Source: Streptomyces sp. B93 (GTDB lineage Bacteria; Actinomycetota; Actinomycetes; Streptomycetales; Streptomycetaceae). Taken from it: a DNA stretch of 64,000 nucleotides. Each line of letters starts with the position of its first letter. The stretch's first letter is position 1. Positions 1 through 9,487 of this stretch are shown piece by piece. Both the position numbers and the translations under genes were made by a program. The notes beneath the pieces are model-generated. The model was given only the letters and a program-made list of their open reading frames with translations, was not told where the DNA came from and made no database searches. Where the stretch lies: NCBI RefSeq assembly GCF_018070565.1, contig NZ_JAGPXL010000007.1, forward strand, positions 186,001-250,000. The letters run 5' to 3'.

Positions 1-12
1 TACCATCGATAA

Positions 13-792
13 ATGGCACGAGTCTCAGACGACGGGAACAGCGGGACCAGCGCGGCCGAGGCCGCCGGTGGCGGGCGCGAGCAGACGCGGCAGCGGGTCA
101 TCGACGCGGCCATCGACCTGCTCACGCGTGGCGGGCGCGACGCCGTCACCACACGTGCGGTCGCCGACGCGGCGGGACTGCAACCGCCCGCCATCTACCG
201 GCTGTTCGGCGACAAGGACGGCCTGCTCGACGCGGTGGCCGAGCACGGCTTCGCCGCGTTCCTGGCGTCCAAGCACATCGACCCCGACCCCGCCGACCCC
301 ATCGCGGACCTGAGGGCGGGCTGGGACGTGGCGGTCGAGTTCGGGCTGGCCAACCCGGCGCTGTACACGCTGATGTACAGCGAGCCGACACGGACCACGA
401 CGGCCGCGCACGCGGCCGGTATGGAGATCCTCAGGGGCCGGGTCCGGCGACTGGCCGCCGGTGGCTGGCTCCGCGTCGACGAGGACCTCGCGGTCCAGAT
501 CATCCACGCCACGGCGCGCGGAGCGGTGCTCACCTGGCTGTCACTGCCGGAAAGAGAACGGCGCCCGGCCCTCTTGTCCGCCCTTCGGGAGTCCATGGTC
601 ACGGCCGTGACGGGCCGGCGGCCCGCCGTACGGGACACCGGCCCCGCGGGCGCCGCCCGCGCCCTGCGCGCCGCCCTGCCGGACCAGACGAGCCTCAGCG
701 GCGCGGAGCAGCACCTGCTGCGGGAGTGGCTGGACCGGCTGGCGACGACGAAGGAGTCCTGGCCCGCGCGACAGCCCATCGTGGACGGATGA
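13..792 (+). CDS. TetR/AcrR family transcriptional regulator
   Basis: A 259-residue protein with an N-terminal TetR helix-turn-helix at about residues 24-70: helix pair 'VTTRAVADAAGLQPPAIYRL' followed by the typical 'FGDKDGLLDAV' end of the DNA-binding domain. The rest is the helical ligand/dimer domain expected of the family, and its ligand cannot be read from sequence. An in-frame TAA at 10-12 stands right before the ATG, so the start cannot lie further upstream. Its stop codon overlaps the start of the next gene (ATGA at 789-792), so it is probably co-transcribed with the serine hydrolase, which may be its target. The promoter lies outside the window. The family assignment is firm; the role is unknown. 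Confidence 0.9.
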   Translation: MARVSDDGNSGTSAAEAAGGGREQTRQRVIDAAIDLLTRGGRDAVTTRAVADAAGLQPPAIYRLFGDKDGLLDAVAEHGFAAFLASKHIDPDPADPIADLRAGWDVAVEFGLANPALYTLMYSEPTRTTTAAHAAGMEILRGRVRRLAAGGWLRVDEDLAVQIIHATARGAVLTWLSLPERERRPALLSALRESMVTAVTGRRPAVRDTGPAGAARALRAALPDQTSLSGAEQHLLREWLDRLATTKESWPARQPIVDG

Positions 793-1886
793 CGATGCCC
801 TCACTTCAGGAGAAGGTCCAACGCGTCCTCGACGAACTCGTCGGGACCGGAGCCGAGACGGGTTTGCAGGTGGTGGTCCTCCACCGAGGTGCCCCTGTCG
901 TCGACGCGGTCGCCGGTGTCGCCGACGGCCGGACCGGGCGCGAGGTGACCCCGAAGACCCCGTTCTTCGGCTTCTCCACCGGCAAGGTCATGACGTCGCT
1001 GATCGCTCACCTGCTCGTCGGGTCCGGCGCTGTCGGGTACGACACCCCGGTGGCCGACGTGTGGCCGGAGTTCGGCGCCCACGGCAAGGAGACGGCGACG
1101 CTCCGGCACGTGCTCACGCACTCGGTCGGCGTTCCGGCGATGCCGCGGGACATCGGCCCCGCCGACCTGGCCGACTGGTCACGGGTGTGCACCGCGATCG
1201 CCGACGCCGAACCACGGTGGCGCCCCGGGACCGAGACCGGGTACCACTCGTTCACCTACGGCTTCCTCGTCGGGGAGATCGCGCGCCGGGTGACGGGCAG
1301 GCCGATGCGGCAGCTCCTGCGGGAACGGATCACCGGGCCCCTCGGCCTCGACCGTGAGCTGTATTTCGGTGTGCCCGGGACGGACCTGCCCCGGCTGGCA
1401 CGACTCGAGGACGCCGTACCGAGCCCGGCGGCCCCGCCCGACGCCGACGGCGTCCTCGCCCCCTGGGAGACGCGGCCGACCGCGGCCATGGGCAACAGCC
1501 CCGCGATCCTCCAGGGGGACATCCCGTCCGTCGGCACCTTCACCGCGCGGGGTATGGCCGCCATGAACGCCGCGGTCCTCGACGGTCGGCTCGTCGACGC
1601 CCACCAGCTCGGGGAGCTGACGGCGGTGGCCTTCGAGGGCACCGACCAGGTTTTCGGCACCCCTGCGCGACTGGCCCTGGGCTACCCCCTCGGCCGCATC
1701 GGCACACGGCCGGAGGAAACCCCGGCCACCTTCGGCTGGGTCGGCGGTGGCGGCAGCTACGTCTACGCCGACACGGCCACGGGCGTTTCCTTCGCCATGA
1801 CCAAGAACCGCCTCACCCCCCACTTCGACACCGCCCGGCGACTCGCGGACCTGACCGCGGCAGCGATCACGTCACGGGGCCACTGA
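789..1886 (+). CDS. Serine hydrolase, beta-lactamase/esterase (class C-like) family
   Basis: A 365-residue penicillin-binding-protein-like serine hydrolase. The SxxK motif of this superfamily is visible as S63-T-G-K66, followed by the tyrosine motif (YHS in 'GYHSFTYGFLVGEI') and a glycine-rich C-terminal strand ('GWVGGGGSYVYAD') where the KTG-like motif normally lies. No signal peptide is seen, so it is probably a cytoplasmic esterase-type member (EstB-like) and not a secreted beta-lactamase or D,D-peptidase. The ATG at 789 overlaps the TGA of the TetR gene, which argues for translational coupling; a second in-frame ATG at 795 is an alternative. The substrate is unknown. Confidence 0.85.
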   Translation: MTMPSLQEKVQRVLDELVGTGAETGLQVVVLHRGAPVVDAVAGVADGRTGREVTPKTPFFGFSTGKVMTSLIAHLLVGSGAVGYDTPVADVWPEFGAHGKETATLRHVLTHSVGVPAMPRDIGPADLADWSRVCTAIADAEPRWRPGTETGYHSFTYGFLVGEIARRVTGRPMRQLLRERITGPLGLDRELYFGVPGTDLPRLARLEDAVPSPAAPPDADGVLAPWETRPTAAMGNSPAILQGDIPSVGTFTARGMAAMNAAVLDGRLVDAHQLGELTAVAFEGTDQVFGTPARLALGYPLGRIGTRPEETPATFGWVGGGGSYVYADTATGVSFAMTKNRLTPHFDTARRLADLTAAAITSRGH

Positions 1887-1955
1887 CAGGGCTCTGACCT
1901 GGGGAAACGGTGGCGATTCTTGCACCGGGCATGAGTCACCCGTCAAAATGGTGAT

Positions 1956-2519
1956 GTGAATCTTGACCATGTCTTCGTATGCGGCCACCCGGCGCTCGAC
2001 TTCGCTGCCACGCTCCGGGCCCGGCGCTCGATCCGGTTCGAGATGTTCGTGACGCCGGAGCGACTGAACGCCTGGTACCTGGAGTCCGGGCTCGTGGACA
2101 CGATCACTGCGGGCGGCGAGGACGACCTCCGCGAGGCCACGACCGTACGGGAGGCCGTCTACCGGCTCGTCCAGGACCGTCGGCTCGGCGAGGAGTTCGA
2201 CGCCGAGGCGCTCGCCGCGTTGAACGCCGCCGCACGCAGGACCCCTGTCAAGCCCCAGCTCACCCAGACCGGGCGGCGCACCGAGGCGACGCCCGGGCAG
2301 GCGCTGGCGACCGTCGCCCGGCAGGCCGTGGAGCTGCTCAGCGGCCCGGACGTGCCGCTGATGAAGGAGTGCGGCAACCCCGAGTGCACCCGGGTGTACA
2401 TCGACCGGTCCCGGGGCATGCGGCGCCAGTGGTGCGGCATGGAGTCCTGCGGCAACAAGATCAAGGCCGCCGCGTACCGCGCCCGCAAGAAGTCCGCGCC
2501 CGCCGCGGCCGCCCGCTGA
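1956..2519 (+). CDS. CGNR zinc finger / ABATE domain protein
   Basis: A 187-residue protein of the CGNR family, putative stress-responsive transcriptional regulators common in actinobacteria. The N-terminal half (ABATE domain, begins 'NLDHVFVCGHPALDFAATL') is followed by the C-terminal zinc finger at about residues 138-180, 'ECGNPECTRVYID' then 'WCGMESCGNKIKAA', with four zinc-ligand cysteines and a CGNK variant of the name-giving motif. A basic tail follows. The start is GTG at 1956. There is no clear Shine-Dalgarno sequence but an AT-rich CAAAAT just upstream, so translation may be leaderless (inference). It is transcribed alone, 69 bases after the hydrolase. Confidence 0.88.
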   Translation: MNLDHVFVCGHPALDFAATLRARRSIRFEMFVTPERLNAWYLESGLVDTITAGGEDDLREATTVREAVYRLVQDRRLGEEFDAEALAALNAAARRTPVKPQLTQTGRRTEATPGQALATVARQAVELLSGPDVPLMKECGNPECTRVYIDRSRGMRRQWCGMESCGNKIKAAAYRARKKSAPAAAAR

Positions 2520-2542
2520 TCCCCTCCTGAGGCTCCGTCGAC

Positions 2543-3379
2543 TCAGTTCGCCAGCCGGTGCGGATGTGCGGGGTACACGCCGAGGATGCGTACCTCGGTG
2601 GAGAAGAAGCGCAGTTCGTGCAGCGCGAGGGCGACGCGCTCGTCGTCGGGGTGTCCCTCGACCTCGACGTAGAAGCGGCTGGCGCCCAGCCCGGCGCCCA
2701 TCTGGTAGCTCTCGATCTTGGTGAGGTTGACGCCGCTGCTGGCGAACCCGCCGAGCGCCTTGTACAGGGCGCTCGGGATGTTGCGGACGCTGAAGAACAG
2801 GCTGGTCATCGTCGGCTCACCGGTGTGCGGGGCCAGGACGGCGTCCCGGGAGAGGACGACGAACCGCGTGGTGTTGTCCGGGTCGTCCTCGACCTCGGCG
2901 CGCAGCACCTCCAGGCCGTACAGCCCGGCCGCGGCGGGCGGGGCGAGCGCGGCGTGCCGCGGGTCGCCGAGTTCGGCCACCTCGCGTGCCGCCCCGGCCG
3001 TGTCGTCACTGACGAGCGTGCGCCAGCCGCCCTCCCGCAGCACCTTGCGGCACTGCCCCAGGGCGTGCACATGACTGCGTACGCACTCCACCTGGCCGAG
3101 GGTCGCGCCGGGCACGCCCATCAGGTCGAAGCGGATGGCGAGGAAGTACTCGGCGACGATGAACAGGCCCGACTCCGGCAGCAGATGGTGCACGTCGGCG
3201 ACGCGTCCGGCCGCGGAGTTGTCGACCGGGATCACGGCGACGTCGGCGGCGCCGAGCGTCACGGCGTCCAGGGCCTGCTCGAAGCCGGTGCACGGCAGTT
3301 CACCGGCCCCGGGGTACAGGGCGCGCGCGGCGGTCGCCGAGTTGGATCCGGGTTCGCCTTGGTACGCGGCGGTCGTCAC
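2543..3379 (-). CDS. pheA: Prephenate dehydratase, atypical (alphaproteobacterial-type)
   Basis: Converts prephenate to phenylpyruvate in phenylalanine synthesis. The 278-residue protein has a PDT domain (residues 1-185) with the catalytic TRF motif in 'NTTRFVVLSRD', and a C-terminal ACT domain that should bind phenylalanine. In place of the usual 'ESRP' of the ACT effector site it reads 'IESYQMGAG', and the start 'AAYQGEPGSNS' together with 'AGRVADVHHLLPES' and the end 'RILGVYPAHPHR' are those I associate with alphaproteobacterial PheA. It may be a second, differently regulated PheA beside the canonical streptomycete one. A longer reading frame extends to 3589, but homology begins right after the GTG at 3379. 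It is divergent from the DUF4132 operon, with 208 bases between the starts. Confidence 0.88.
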   Translation of the reverse strand: MTTAAYQGEPGSNSATAARALYPGAGELPCTGFEQALDAVTLGAADVAVIPVDNSAAGRVADVHHLLPESGLFIVAEYFLAIRFDLMGVPGATLGQVECVRSHVHALGQCRKVLREGGWRTLVSDDTAGAAREVAELGDPRHAALAPPAAAGLYGLEVLRAEVEDDPDNTTRFVVLSRDAVLAPHTGEPTMTSLFFSVRNIPSALYKALGGFASSGVNLTKIESYQMGAGLGASRFYVEVEGHPDDERVALALHELRFFSTEVRILGVYPAHPHRLAN

Positions 3380-3587
3380 GTGGTTCAGCCTTCCCTGGTG
3401 CGGGTCGTTGCGTGGGGCAGCGGAGACTTCGTCGCGTACCGCACCTGCTGAAGTATCGGTGACAAGACCTTGATCGGGTTCACCAGGGGCGCCCGGCGGT
3501 GCGTGCGCCGGCGGCCCCGGGGGCCCGTTGTCAGAGGCCTGCCCTACAGTTCCCGTCACTTGATCACTGCGGGTGCGGGAGGCACGC

Positions 3588-4442
3588 ATGGGGTGGGTGT
3601 CGGCCGGCGGCTATGAAGTCGCCCTCGACGACGGCAAGGTGGTGTGCCGCAACGCGGCCGGGCGGCGGCTGAAGTCCGTGCCGCCGAAGATCGCGGACGA
3701 TCCGGCGGTGGTGGCGCTGCGTCAGCTCGTCGAGTGGCTGGGGCGGCACGAACGGCAGTGCCTGGCCGATGTGGAGCGGTGGATGGTGCGCTCGCTGCCG
3801 GTGCCGTTCGGGGTGCTGGCGCGGGTGTGGCCGGACCCGGCCTGGCAGGGCGCCCTGCGTGACCTGGTCGTCACGGGGGCGGACGGCGCGGTCGCCGGGT
3901 TCCTGCGGGACGCGGACGCCGAGCGCGGCCTGGGCCTGGTCGACCTCGACGGTGACACCGTCCGCGTCACCACCGACCTCGTACGTCTGCCGCACCCCGT
4001 GCTCCTGGACGACCTGGAGGAGTTGCGGGAGTTCGCCGTCGAACTGGGTGTCGAGCAGCGCGCCCAGCAGCTCTTCCGTGAGGTGTGGCGGCGGCCCGCG
4101 GCGGTCGACGCCGAGGCCGCTTCCGTCGAGGACTTCGCGGGCGGCGCCTTCAAGCAGCTCAGGTTCCTGCACGGCCGGGTGGCCCAGCTCGGCTACCGGG
4201 TGCGCGGCGGTCACGCCGTGTGCTCCGTGGTGGAGGACGGCAGGGGCGTCGAGGCCCGGGTGTGGGTCGGCGACTACGACGGCTACGAGGAGACGGAGAC
4301 CGGGGCCCTGGTCTTCACCGACCCGGCGGGCCGGGTGCTGAAACTCGGTCAGGTCGGGCCGGTGGCCTGGTCGGAGGGCATGCGCATGGCCGCCGCGCTG
4401 TACGCCGGACGCGACATCCAGGACGAGGAGCGTGCGGCATGA
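3588..4442 (+). CDS. Free-standing DUF4132 (MolR C-terminal type) protein, first gene of the AAA+/VWA/SWIM module
   Basis: A 284-residue protein consisting almost only of a DUF4132 region, the conserved C-terminal part of E. coli MolR/YehI. Family-like features are 'GGYEVALDDGKVVCRNAAGR' at the N-terminus, a helix with 'LERHERQCLADVERWMVR'-type spacing, 'VARVWPDP', 'RDLVVTGADG' and 'LVRLPHPVLLDD'. The second half ends with 'GRVAQLGYRVRGG' and a beta-rich tail. No enzymatic motif is obvious and the biochemical function of DUF4132 is unknown. The ATG at 3588 is preceded by GGGAGG at 3575-3580. Its stop overlaps the next start (ATGA at 4439-4442). In MolR the domain is fused to a long helical protein; here it is a separate gene next to a very large protein. 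Confidence 0.82.
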   Translation: MGWVSAGGYEVALDDGKVVCRNAAGRRLKSVPPKIADDPAVVALRQLVEWLGRHERQCLADVERWMVRSLPVPFGVLARVWPDPAWQGALRDLVVTGADGAVAGFLRDADAERGLGLVDLDGDTVRVTTDLVRLPHPVLLDDLEELREFAVELGVEQRAQQLFREVWRRPAAVDAEAASVEDFAGGAFKQLRFLHGRVAQLGYRVRGGHAVCSVVEDGRGVEARVWVGDYDGYEETETGALVFTDPAGRVLKLGQVGPVAWSEGMRMAAALYAGRDIQDEERAA

Positions 4443-7400
4443 CGACGTACGACATCACCCACCACGACACCGGTGCCGCCGCCCTGCTCGACGCCGGGGC
4501 CGTGCTGCCCCCAGGCACCACCGACCGGGAGGACGCCGATGCCCTCACCGCACGCACGTACACGCACCCCGCGCTGGACGAGCGGCGGATCGTGCGGCTG
4601 GTGCCGGGGACGCTCGGTGAGGCCGAGGACCTGGCCCTGGACTTCCTCGGTTTGGTGCGTGAGCCCGAGGTCCGCGAGGTCGGGCAGGTGCGTCGGGAGA
4701 CCCTCGGCTTCCCCGCGTGGGCGCTGGTCAACGACCCGGCCAACGGGCACCACGCGCTGGCGCTGGTCCAGGACATCGAGCGGCTCGCCCGGCAGGCCAA
4801 GTCCCGTCCCGGTGCCGCCAAGGAGGGTTTCGAAGCGCTCGGCGAGCGCCTCGGCCGTGCCGTGCCGCACTTCCTGCCCACCTTCTACGAGCAGGGTGCC
4901 CGCATCTTCCTCCAGCACGAGAACACCACCTACGCGGCGGCCCTGTTCGGCAAGGCCCGGGAGGCGGAGCGGGTGCACGCGCTGGCCGTGGACGAGGAGC
5001 GGCAGCGGGCCGTGTTCCTGGAGTTCGCCTTCGCCGGGGCGCTGACGGTGAAGGCGCTCAAGGAGCACACGAAGGCCCTCGGGGCACGGCTGGCCCCGGC
5101 CGACGCCTGGGCGCAGTACCGGCAGTTGTCGGTGGAGCGCTGCGCGGCGGGCATGCCGCCGTACGCGTCGATGCCCCAGGACGCCCGCGCCCTGATCAAG
5201 GCGGCGGGGCTGGACCGGGTCACCGAGGAGTGCGCCCTGGTCGCGGAGCTGATCGCCTCTCCGGCGGCGGTGCGGGCCCCCGCGTCCTTCTGGAACACCT
5301 ACCGGGCGACGCTGGTCACGCTGGCCGGGCGGCAGCCCGCCGTGCGGGTCCGGCTGCTGGAGATCATGCCCGCCGGGCTGGGCCGCTCGACGGAGGACGA
5401 CGAGTCCTGGCTGGCGCTGCTCGCGGAGACCGGCGCCGACCGGCTGCTGACGGGCGAGGCCACGGCGGACGGCGTCGACCCGGCGGACTGGCTCAGCCGT
5501 TGGGCACTGCACCGCAAGCACGGCTCGTCGGTCAGCGGGCGCTCACCGGCCACCCTGTCGCTCGTGGCGCGCATGGCTGGGCGCCTGCGCGCCCTCGGCC
5601 GCCCCGTGGACGTCTTCACGGGCCGCTGGCACGCGGGCGCCGACCTCGACCTGCTCGACCTGTGCGTGGCCGAGGGCGTACCGCTGACGCTGCCCGCCTC
5701 CGGCGAGCAGGTGTTCCTTCCGCTCAGCCAGTGGCTGACGGACACCCGGCCGGGGCGGCGGGACCTGACGGCCGTCGCGGCGGACGCGCGCCTTCGGCGC
5801 CTGCTGTACCGCTCGGTCGGGAGCCTCGGCAGTGACCACCGCGGCGCCGGGGCGCTGGAGGCGCTGGCCGGGCATCCCGTCCTCGCCGACGTGCTGCGGG
5901 AGTGGCTGGACGACGCGGCCGGGGAGCTGACGGCGGCGGTCGGCCTGCCCGCCGCACGCGCGGCACTGGAACGGCTGCGTCCGTTCCACGCGGTCGCCGC
6001 CCGGGTCAGCCCCCAGGCCGTCGACCGGGTCGCCGCGGCCGAAGTGGCCCCGCTGCTGGGCCGGACCCTGCGTGCCGGTGTCTTCGACGAACTGGGCTGG
6101 CCCGCCCTGGAGGAGGCGCTGCGCCGGCTCGACACGGAGACCCGGCCAGACCGCGACGACACGCTCACCGTCCACGAGTCGTGGCCCGCGCTGATCCTGT
6201 CGCGTCGGCACAAGGCGATCGTCGTCGGCCCCGAGGACATCCTGCTCGAGCACGAGCTGCGGCTTCCGGTGGAGCTGGACCGCTGGCAGCGTCCGTCGTT
6301 CCGCTACACGGACGGCGAACTGCTGGTGATGTGGCGGCAGGACCGCAAGCAGTACGGCTACTGGTCGGCCCGCCCGTCCGAGGTGTTCCCGCTCGGCGGC
6401 GAACAGCTCCCGCACTGGTACGGCGGCGACGCCGGAGTGACCTCGATCCCGCTGCCGGACGGTGGCCGCGCGACCGGTGGGCGCGCGCTGCACGCCGGTG
6501 ACACGGTCGTGCCGCCGCGTCGCCGCGTCCTGGGGGACGGCACCTCGTACTGGCGCCAGGGCCGCCAGGGACGGCAGCAGGTGTGGCTGGAGTACGACCC
6601 GGCGACCGGCACGCACGGGCGCGCCTCACTGCCCGCGTTCCTGCGGTCCGGCATCCGCGAGGGGGCGACCCTGCTCCAGCAGCACTGCGCGGTGCTGCCC
6701 CTCCAGCCCGGCCTGGAGGACAGCCCGTTCGGCACCGACGGCACGGTCCTCGGCCGCTGGGTGCGCGCCGAGGGCGAGGGCGCCGAGGCCCGTACGACGG
6801 TGGGGACGCCGGACGGCCGCACCGTCACCGTGCCTACGGGGCAGCACCAGATGCCGGGCGTTCCGCTCGGCGCGCTGCGGCTGCCCGGCGGCGTCGAGCC
6901 CCTCGCCGTCGCCCAGCACCGTCAGGTCGCCCTGTTCGCGGGCGCCGACGGCGCCGGTCCGCGGGAGTTCGGGAGGGTGACGCCACTGGAGCGGGGCGGC
7001 GAGTTCGCCGCCGGTACCCGGCTCGTGGCGCCGGTGGACTTCTGGCACGCGCTGCGGCCCCGCGACGAGGCGGCCTCCGCGATCCTGCGGGCGCTGAGCG
7101 ACGAGCGGGCGGGCGGGCTGCTGCGTGCCGGGGCGCGGGCGCTGGAGGAGCGGCAGGCCATGGTCGCCGCCGCGGGCGGCCACGAGCGCACGGCGAGTGA
7201 CGCCGGGACCGGGCCCCGGAACCCCGCGGGGTCCACCACCGACAAGCCCGCCGTCCCGGCCGCCGACGAGGTCCTGCGGGAGGCGGTCTCCCGCGCGCTG
7301 CCCGACCTCACCGAGCCCCGTCTGGTCACCGGCGTCGCCGCCCTGGTGCACGCCGTGCTGCGCCTGGCGGCGTCCCTCGCCGCGTTCGTGGCACCCCCGG

Positions 7401-9487
7401 TGGATCCGTCCGGGGCGCGGCACAAGCGCAACGAGGGCATGTTCGCCGACTACAACCCCGAGGACGGCGACGACCAGACGCTGCGCGAGGCGACCGCCGG
7501 TCTCGCCGAGCTGTACGGCTGGTGGGGCGGCCGGAGCCAGTGGAGCGCCCTGCGTCAGATCCGCGCCGTGAACCACGTGCTGTCCGGCAGGCCCGCCGAG
7601 GGCAAGCCCCTGCCCAGGCCCTCCCGCCTCGCCGGGCCCGACGGGTGGAGCAGCGACGACTTCACCGTGCCCGGCATGGGAGCGGCGTGGCTGTCGCTGC
7701 TGGACGTGCTGCGCCCGCTCGCCTACCGCGCCGCCTCACCCACCCTCACCACGACGCACCGCGAGGCGTTGCTGCTGCTGTTCGAGGCGATCACGGAAGG
7801 GCCGCTGGCCACGCCCGGCACCGCGGTGCGCGAGGTCGTCCTGAGCGAGCCGCACGACCACCAGGAACGCGTCGGTCAGGTGCTGCGCCGCGAGGGCCGC
7901 ACCGTCGTCGTCCTCGGCTGCCAGAACGACGGCCAGCACGGCCGGATGAAGTGGCTGGCGCTGGATCACGACCCGACCGGTGCGTTCGGGGCGGTCGCGC
8001 ACTTCACGCTGGAGCAGGAGACGGCGCACCCGCCGCTCTTCCCGGCCGACGTGCTGGCGACGGTGACCGGGCTGATCCGGCACAAGGGCGCCGCGCCCTG
8101 GCAGCCGGAGGCCCCCGCCGCCCTCGGCGCCGCCACCGGGGACCGCCTGGGGCCGGTGCAGGCTGCCCTGCTGCTCGCCGGGAAGCCGCCGCAGCTCACC
8201 GACGGGCTGATCGCCGCGACCGAGCTGAAGCCACGTCAGAAGCAGCTCGGCGACGCCCTGCTGGCCGCACTGGACGCCGACGACCAGAAGGCGCTCGTCG
8301 GCGCGCTGCTGCCCGCCGACCCCGGTGACCTCTGGACGGCCGGACCGGACACGGACGCGGCGGGCCGGGTGTGGGCGGAACGCCTCGGCGACGTGGTCCG
8401 TCTGCCCGAGGACCTCGCCGGGGAGCTGTCCCTGACCGGGCTGTCCACCGTCTCCGCCGAGCAGGTGCTCAACCCGCGCCGCACCCCGTGGATCAGCCGC
8501 ACCACGGTCCAGCGTCCCGACAAGGACGGCGACCTGGTGCCGGAGGACCCCCGGGCGATCCCGGGACGGGGCGAACTGACGCGTGCCGTGGCCGCGTTGG
8601 CCGGACTCGCCTACTCCCTGCCCTACGGGCACCCCCTGCGCGCCGTGCTGCCGGAAGGGCTGGCCGCGCTGCGCCGCCGCGTGGCGGACCCGGGGCTGCT
8701 GCTCGACCTCGACCTCGGCTGGACGGAGAAGGGCGACTCGACCGCCGTCGAACTGCGCAAGGCGCACGGACTGCCCGCCACGGGCGGCGCCGACGCGCAC
8801 GGCCACACCCCGGTGGGCGAGGCGCTGGTCCTGCGGCCCTGGTACGGCGACCAGGAGACCGTCCTGGTCCGCACGGGCGCCCTCCACGGGCCGGACGACC
8901 CGGTGTTCGGCCTGGTCGAAGGGCTGGTCGGGGCCTGGCGTGGCCAGGACCTGCGGGCGCTGCGGACGGTCCTGGCCGACGAGCTGGCCCGCGCCGTCGC
9001 GGCCGGAACGGATCCCGCAGGGCTCACCGGGTACGCCCAGGATCCGACCGTCAGCGTGCCCGGTCTGGTGGCGGAGGCCGCCGGCGCCCATGGCCTCGGC
9101 GAGGACGCGGCGGCGCTCTACCTCCAGCTGCTGGCCCTGCCCGACCCGACGGACCGCAACTGCGCCCGCTGGACCGGGTGGAAGCCCGCCCGCATGAGGA
9201 GGGCCCGCGCCGAGCTGGCGGCCACCGGGCTGGTCGTCGAGGCGAAGCGGGCGCGCGCCGGACGCACCCTGTTCCTGCCGTGCGGCTGGCTCGACCTCAA
9301 GGCACCCGCGCTGCCGGTGGAGGTCTGGAAGCAGGACCTCTACCCGGTCAGCGGCCACTCCCGCGCGGTACCGCTGACGCCGGTGCCCGAACTGTTCACA
9401 CGGGCGTGGGACCGCGTCCGCGCCGGGGACGCCCCGGCCTACGAGGAACTCACCACCCGTGCCACCCGCAAGGGCCGCCGCCGATGA
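4439..9487 (+). CDS. 1682-residue protein of unknown function with C-terminal winged-helix-like segment
   Basis: Not assigned to a characterised family. There is no signal peptide, transmembrane segment or Walker motif. The first ~600 residues are alpha-helical and leucine/alanine-rich, resembling a helical-repeat scaffold. A middle part (about 600-950) is beta-rich with Trp/Tyr-Gly repeats ('WRQDRKQYGYWSARPSEVF', 'LGDGTSYWRQGRQGRQQVW'), suggestive of a propeller or WGR-like fold. About 1540-1620 ('ALYLQLLALPDPTDRNCARW' through 'LAATGLVVEAKRARAGRTLF') looks like a winged helix, which is why homologues may be labelled DNA-binding. The C-terminus is basic (ATRKGRRR). The ATG overlaps the stop of the DUF4132 gene, and its own stop overlaps the ATPase start. 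It may fill the role of the large N-terminal part of MolR, or be the scaffold or target binder of the complex (inference). Confidence 0.7.
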   Translation: MTTYDITHHDTGAAALLDAGAVLPPGTTDREDADALTARTYTHPALDERRIVRLVPGTLGEAEDLALDFLGLVREPEVREVGQVRRETLGFPAWALVNDPANGHHALALVQDIERLARQAKSRPGAAKEGFEALGERLGRAVPHFLPTFYEQGARIFLQHENTTYAAALFGKAREAERVHALAVDEERQRAVFLEFAFAGALTVKALKEHTKALGARLAPADAWAQYRQLSVERCAAGMPPYASMPQDARALIKAAGLDRVTEECALVAELIASPAAVRAPASFWNTYRATLVTLAGRQPAVRVRLLEIMPAGLGRSTEDDESWLALLAETGADRLLTGEATADGVDPADWLSRWALHRKHGSSVSGRSPATLSLVARMAGRLRALGRPVDVFTGRWHAGADLDLLDLCVAEGVPLTLPASGEQVFLPLSQWLTDTRPGRRDLTAVAADARLRRLLYRSVGSLGSDHRGAGALEALAGHPVLADVLREWLDDAAGELTAAVGLPAARAALERLRPFHAVAARVSPQAVDRVAAAEVAPLLGRTLRAGVFDELGWPALEEALRRLDTETRPDRDDTLTVHESWPALILSRRHKAIVVGPEDILLEHELRLPVELDRWQRPSFRYTDGELLVMWRQDRKQYGYWSARPSEVFPLGGEQLPHWYGGDAGVTSIPLPDGGRATGGRALHAGDTVVPPRRRVLGDGTSYWRQGRQGRQQVWLEYDPATGTHGRASLPAFLRSGIREGATLLQQHCAVLPLQPGLEDSPFGTDGTVLGRWVRAEGEGAEARTTVGTPDGRTVTVPTGQHQMPGVPLGALRLPGGVEPLAVAQHRQVALFAGADGAGPREFGRVTPLERGGEFAAGTRLVAPVDFWHALRPRDEAASAILRALSDERAGGLLRAGARALEERQAMVAAAGGHERTASDAGTGPRNPAGSTTDKPAVPAADEVLREAVSRALPDLTEPRLVTGVAALVHAVLRLAASLAAFVAPPVDPSGARHKRNEGMFADYNPEDGDDQTLREATAGLAELYGWWGGRSQWSALRQIRAVNHVLSGRPAEGKPLPRPSRLAGPDGWSSDDFTVPGMGAAWLSLLDVLRPLAYRAASPTLTTTHREALLLLFEAITEGPLATPGTAVREVVLSEPHDHQERVGQVLRREGRTVVVLGCQNDGQHGRMKWLALDHDPTGAFGAVAHFTLEQETAHPPLFPADVLATVTGLIRHKGAAPWQPEAPAALGAATGDRLGPVQAALLLAGKPPQLTDGLIAATELKPRQKQLGDALLAALDADDQKALVGALLPADPGDLWTAGPDTDAAGRVWAERLGDVVRLPEDLAGELSLTGLSTVSAEQVLNPRRTPWISRTTVQRPDKDGDLVPEDPRAIPGRGELTRAVAALAGLAYSLPYGHPLRAVLPEGLAALRRRVADPGLLLDLDLGWTEKGDSTAVELRKAHGLPATGGADAHGHTPVGEALVLRPWYGDQETVLVRTGALHGPDDPVFGLVEGLVGAWRGQDLRALRTVLADELARAVAAGTDPAGLTGYAQDPTVSVPGLVAEAAGAHGLGEDAAALYLQLLALPDPTDRNCARWTGWKPARMRRARAELAATGLVVEAKRARAGRTLFLPCGWLDLKAPALPVEVWKQDLYPVSGHSRAVPLTPVPELFTRAWDRVRAGDAPAYEELTTRATRKGRRR

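Noticed and set aside
25..507. Long open frames opposite or within almost every gene, e.g. 160 residues on the minus strand here
   Set aside because: They are shadows caused by very high GC at third codon positions; their translations are Arg/Pro/Gly/Ala-rich, match no family and lack ribosome sites.
3510..3560. Possible promoter TTGTCA...TACAGT before the DUF4132 operon
   Set aside because: The two boxes are only 11 bases apart, too close for a sigma-70-type promoter; no better pair was found, so the operon promoter is left unassigned.
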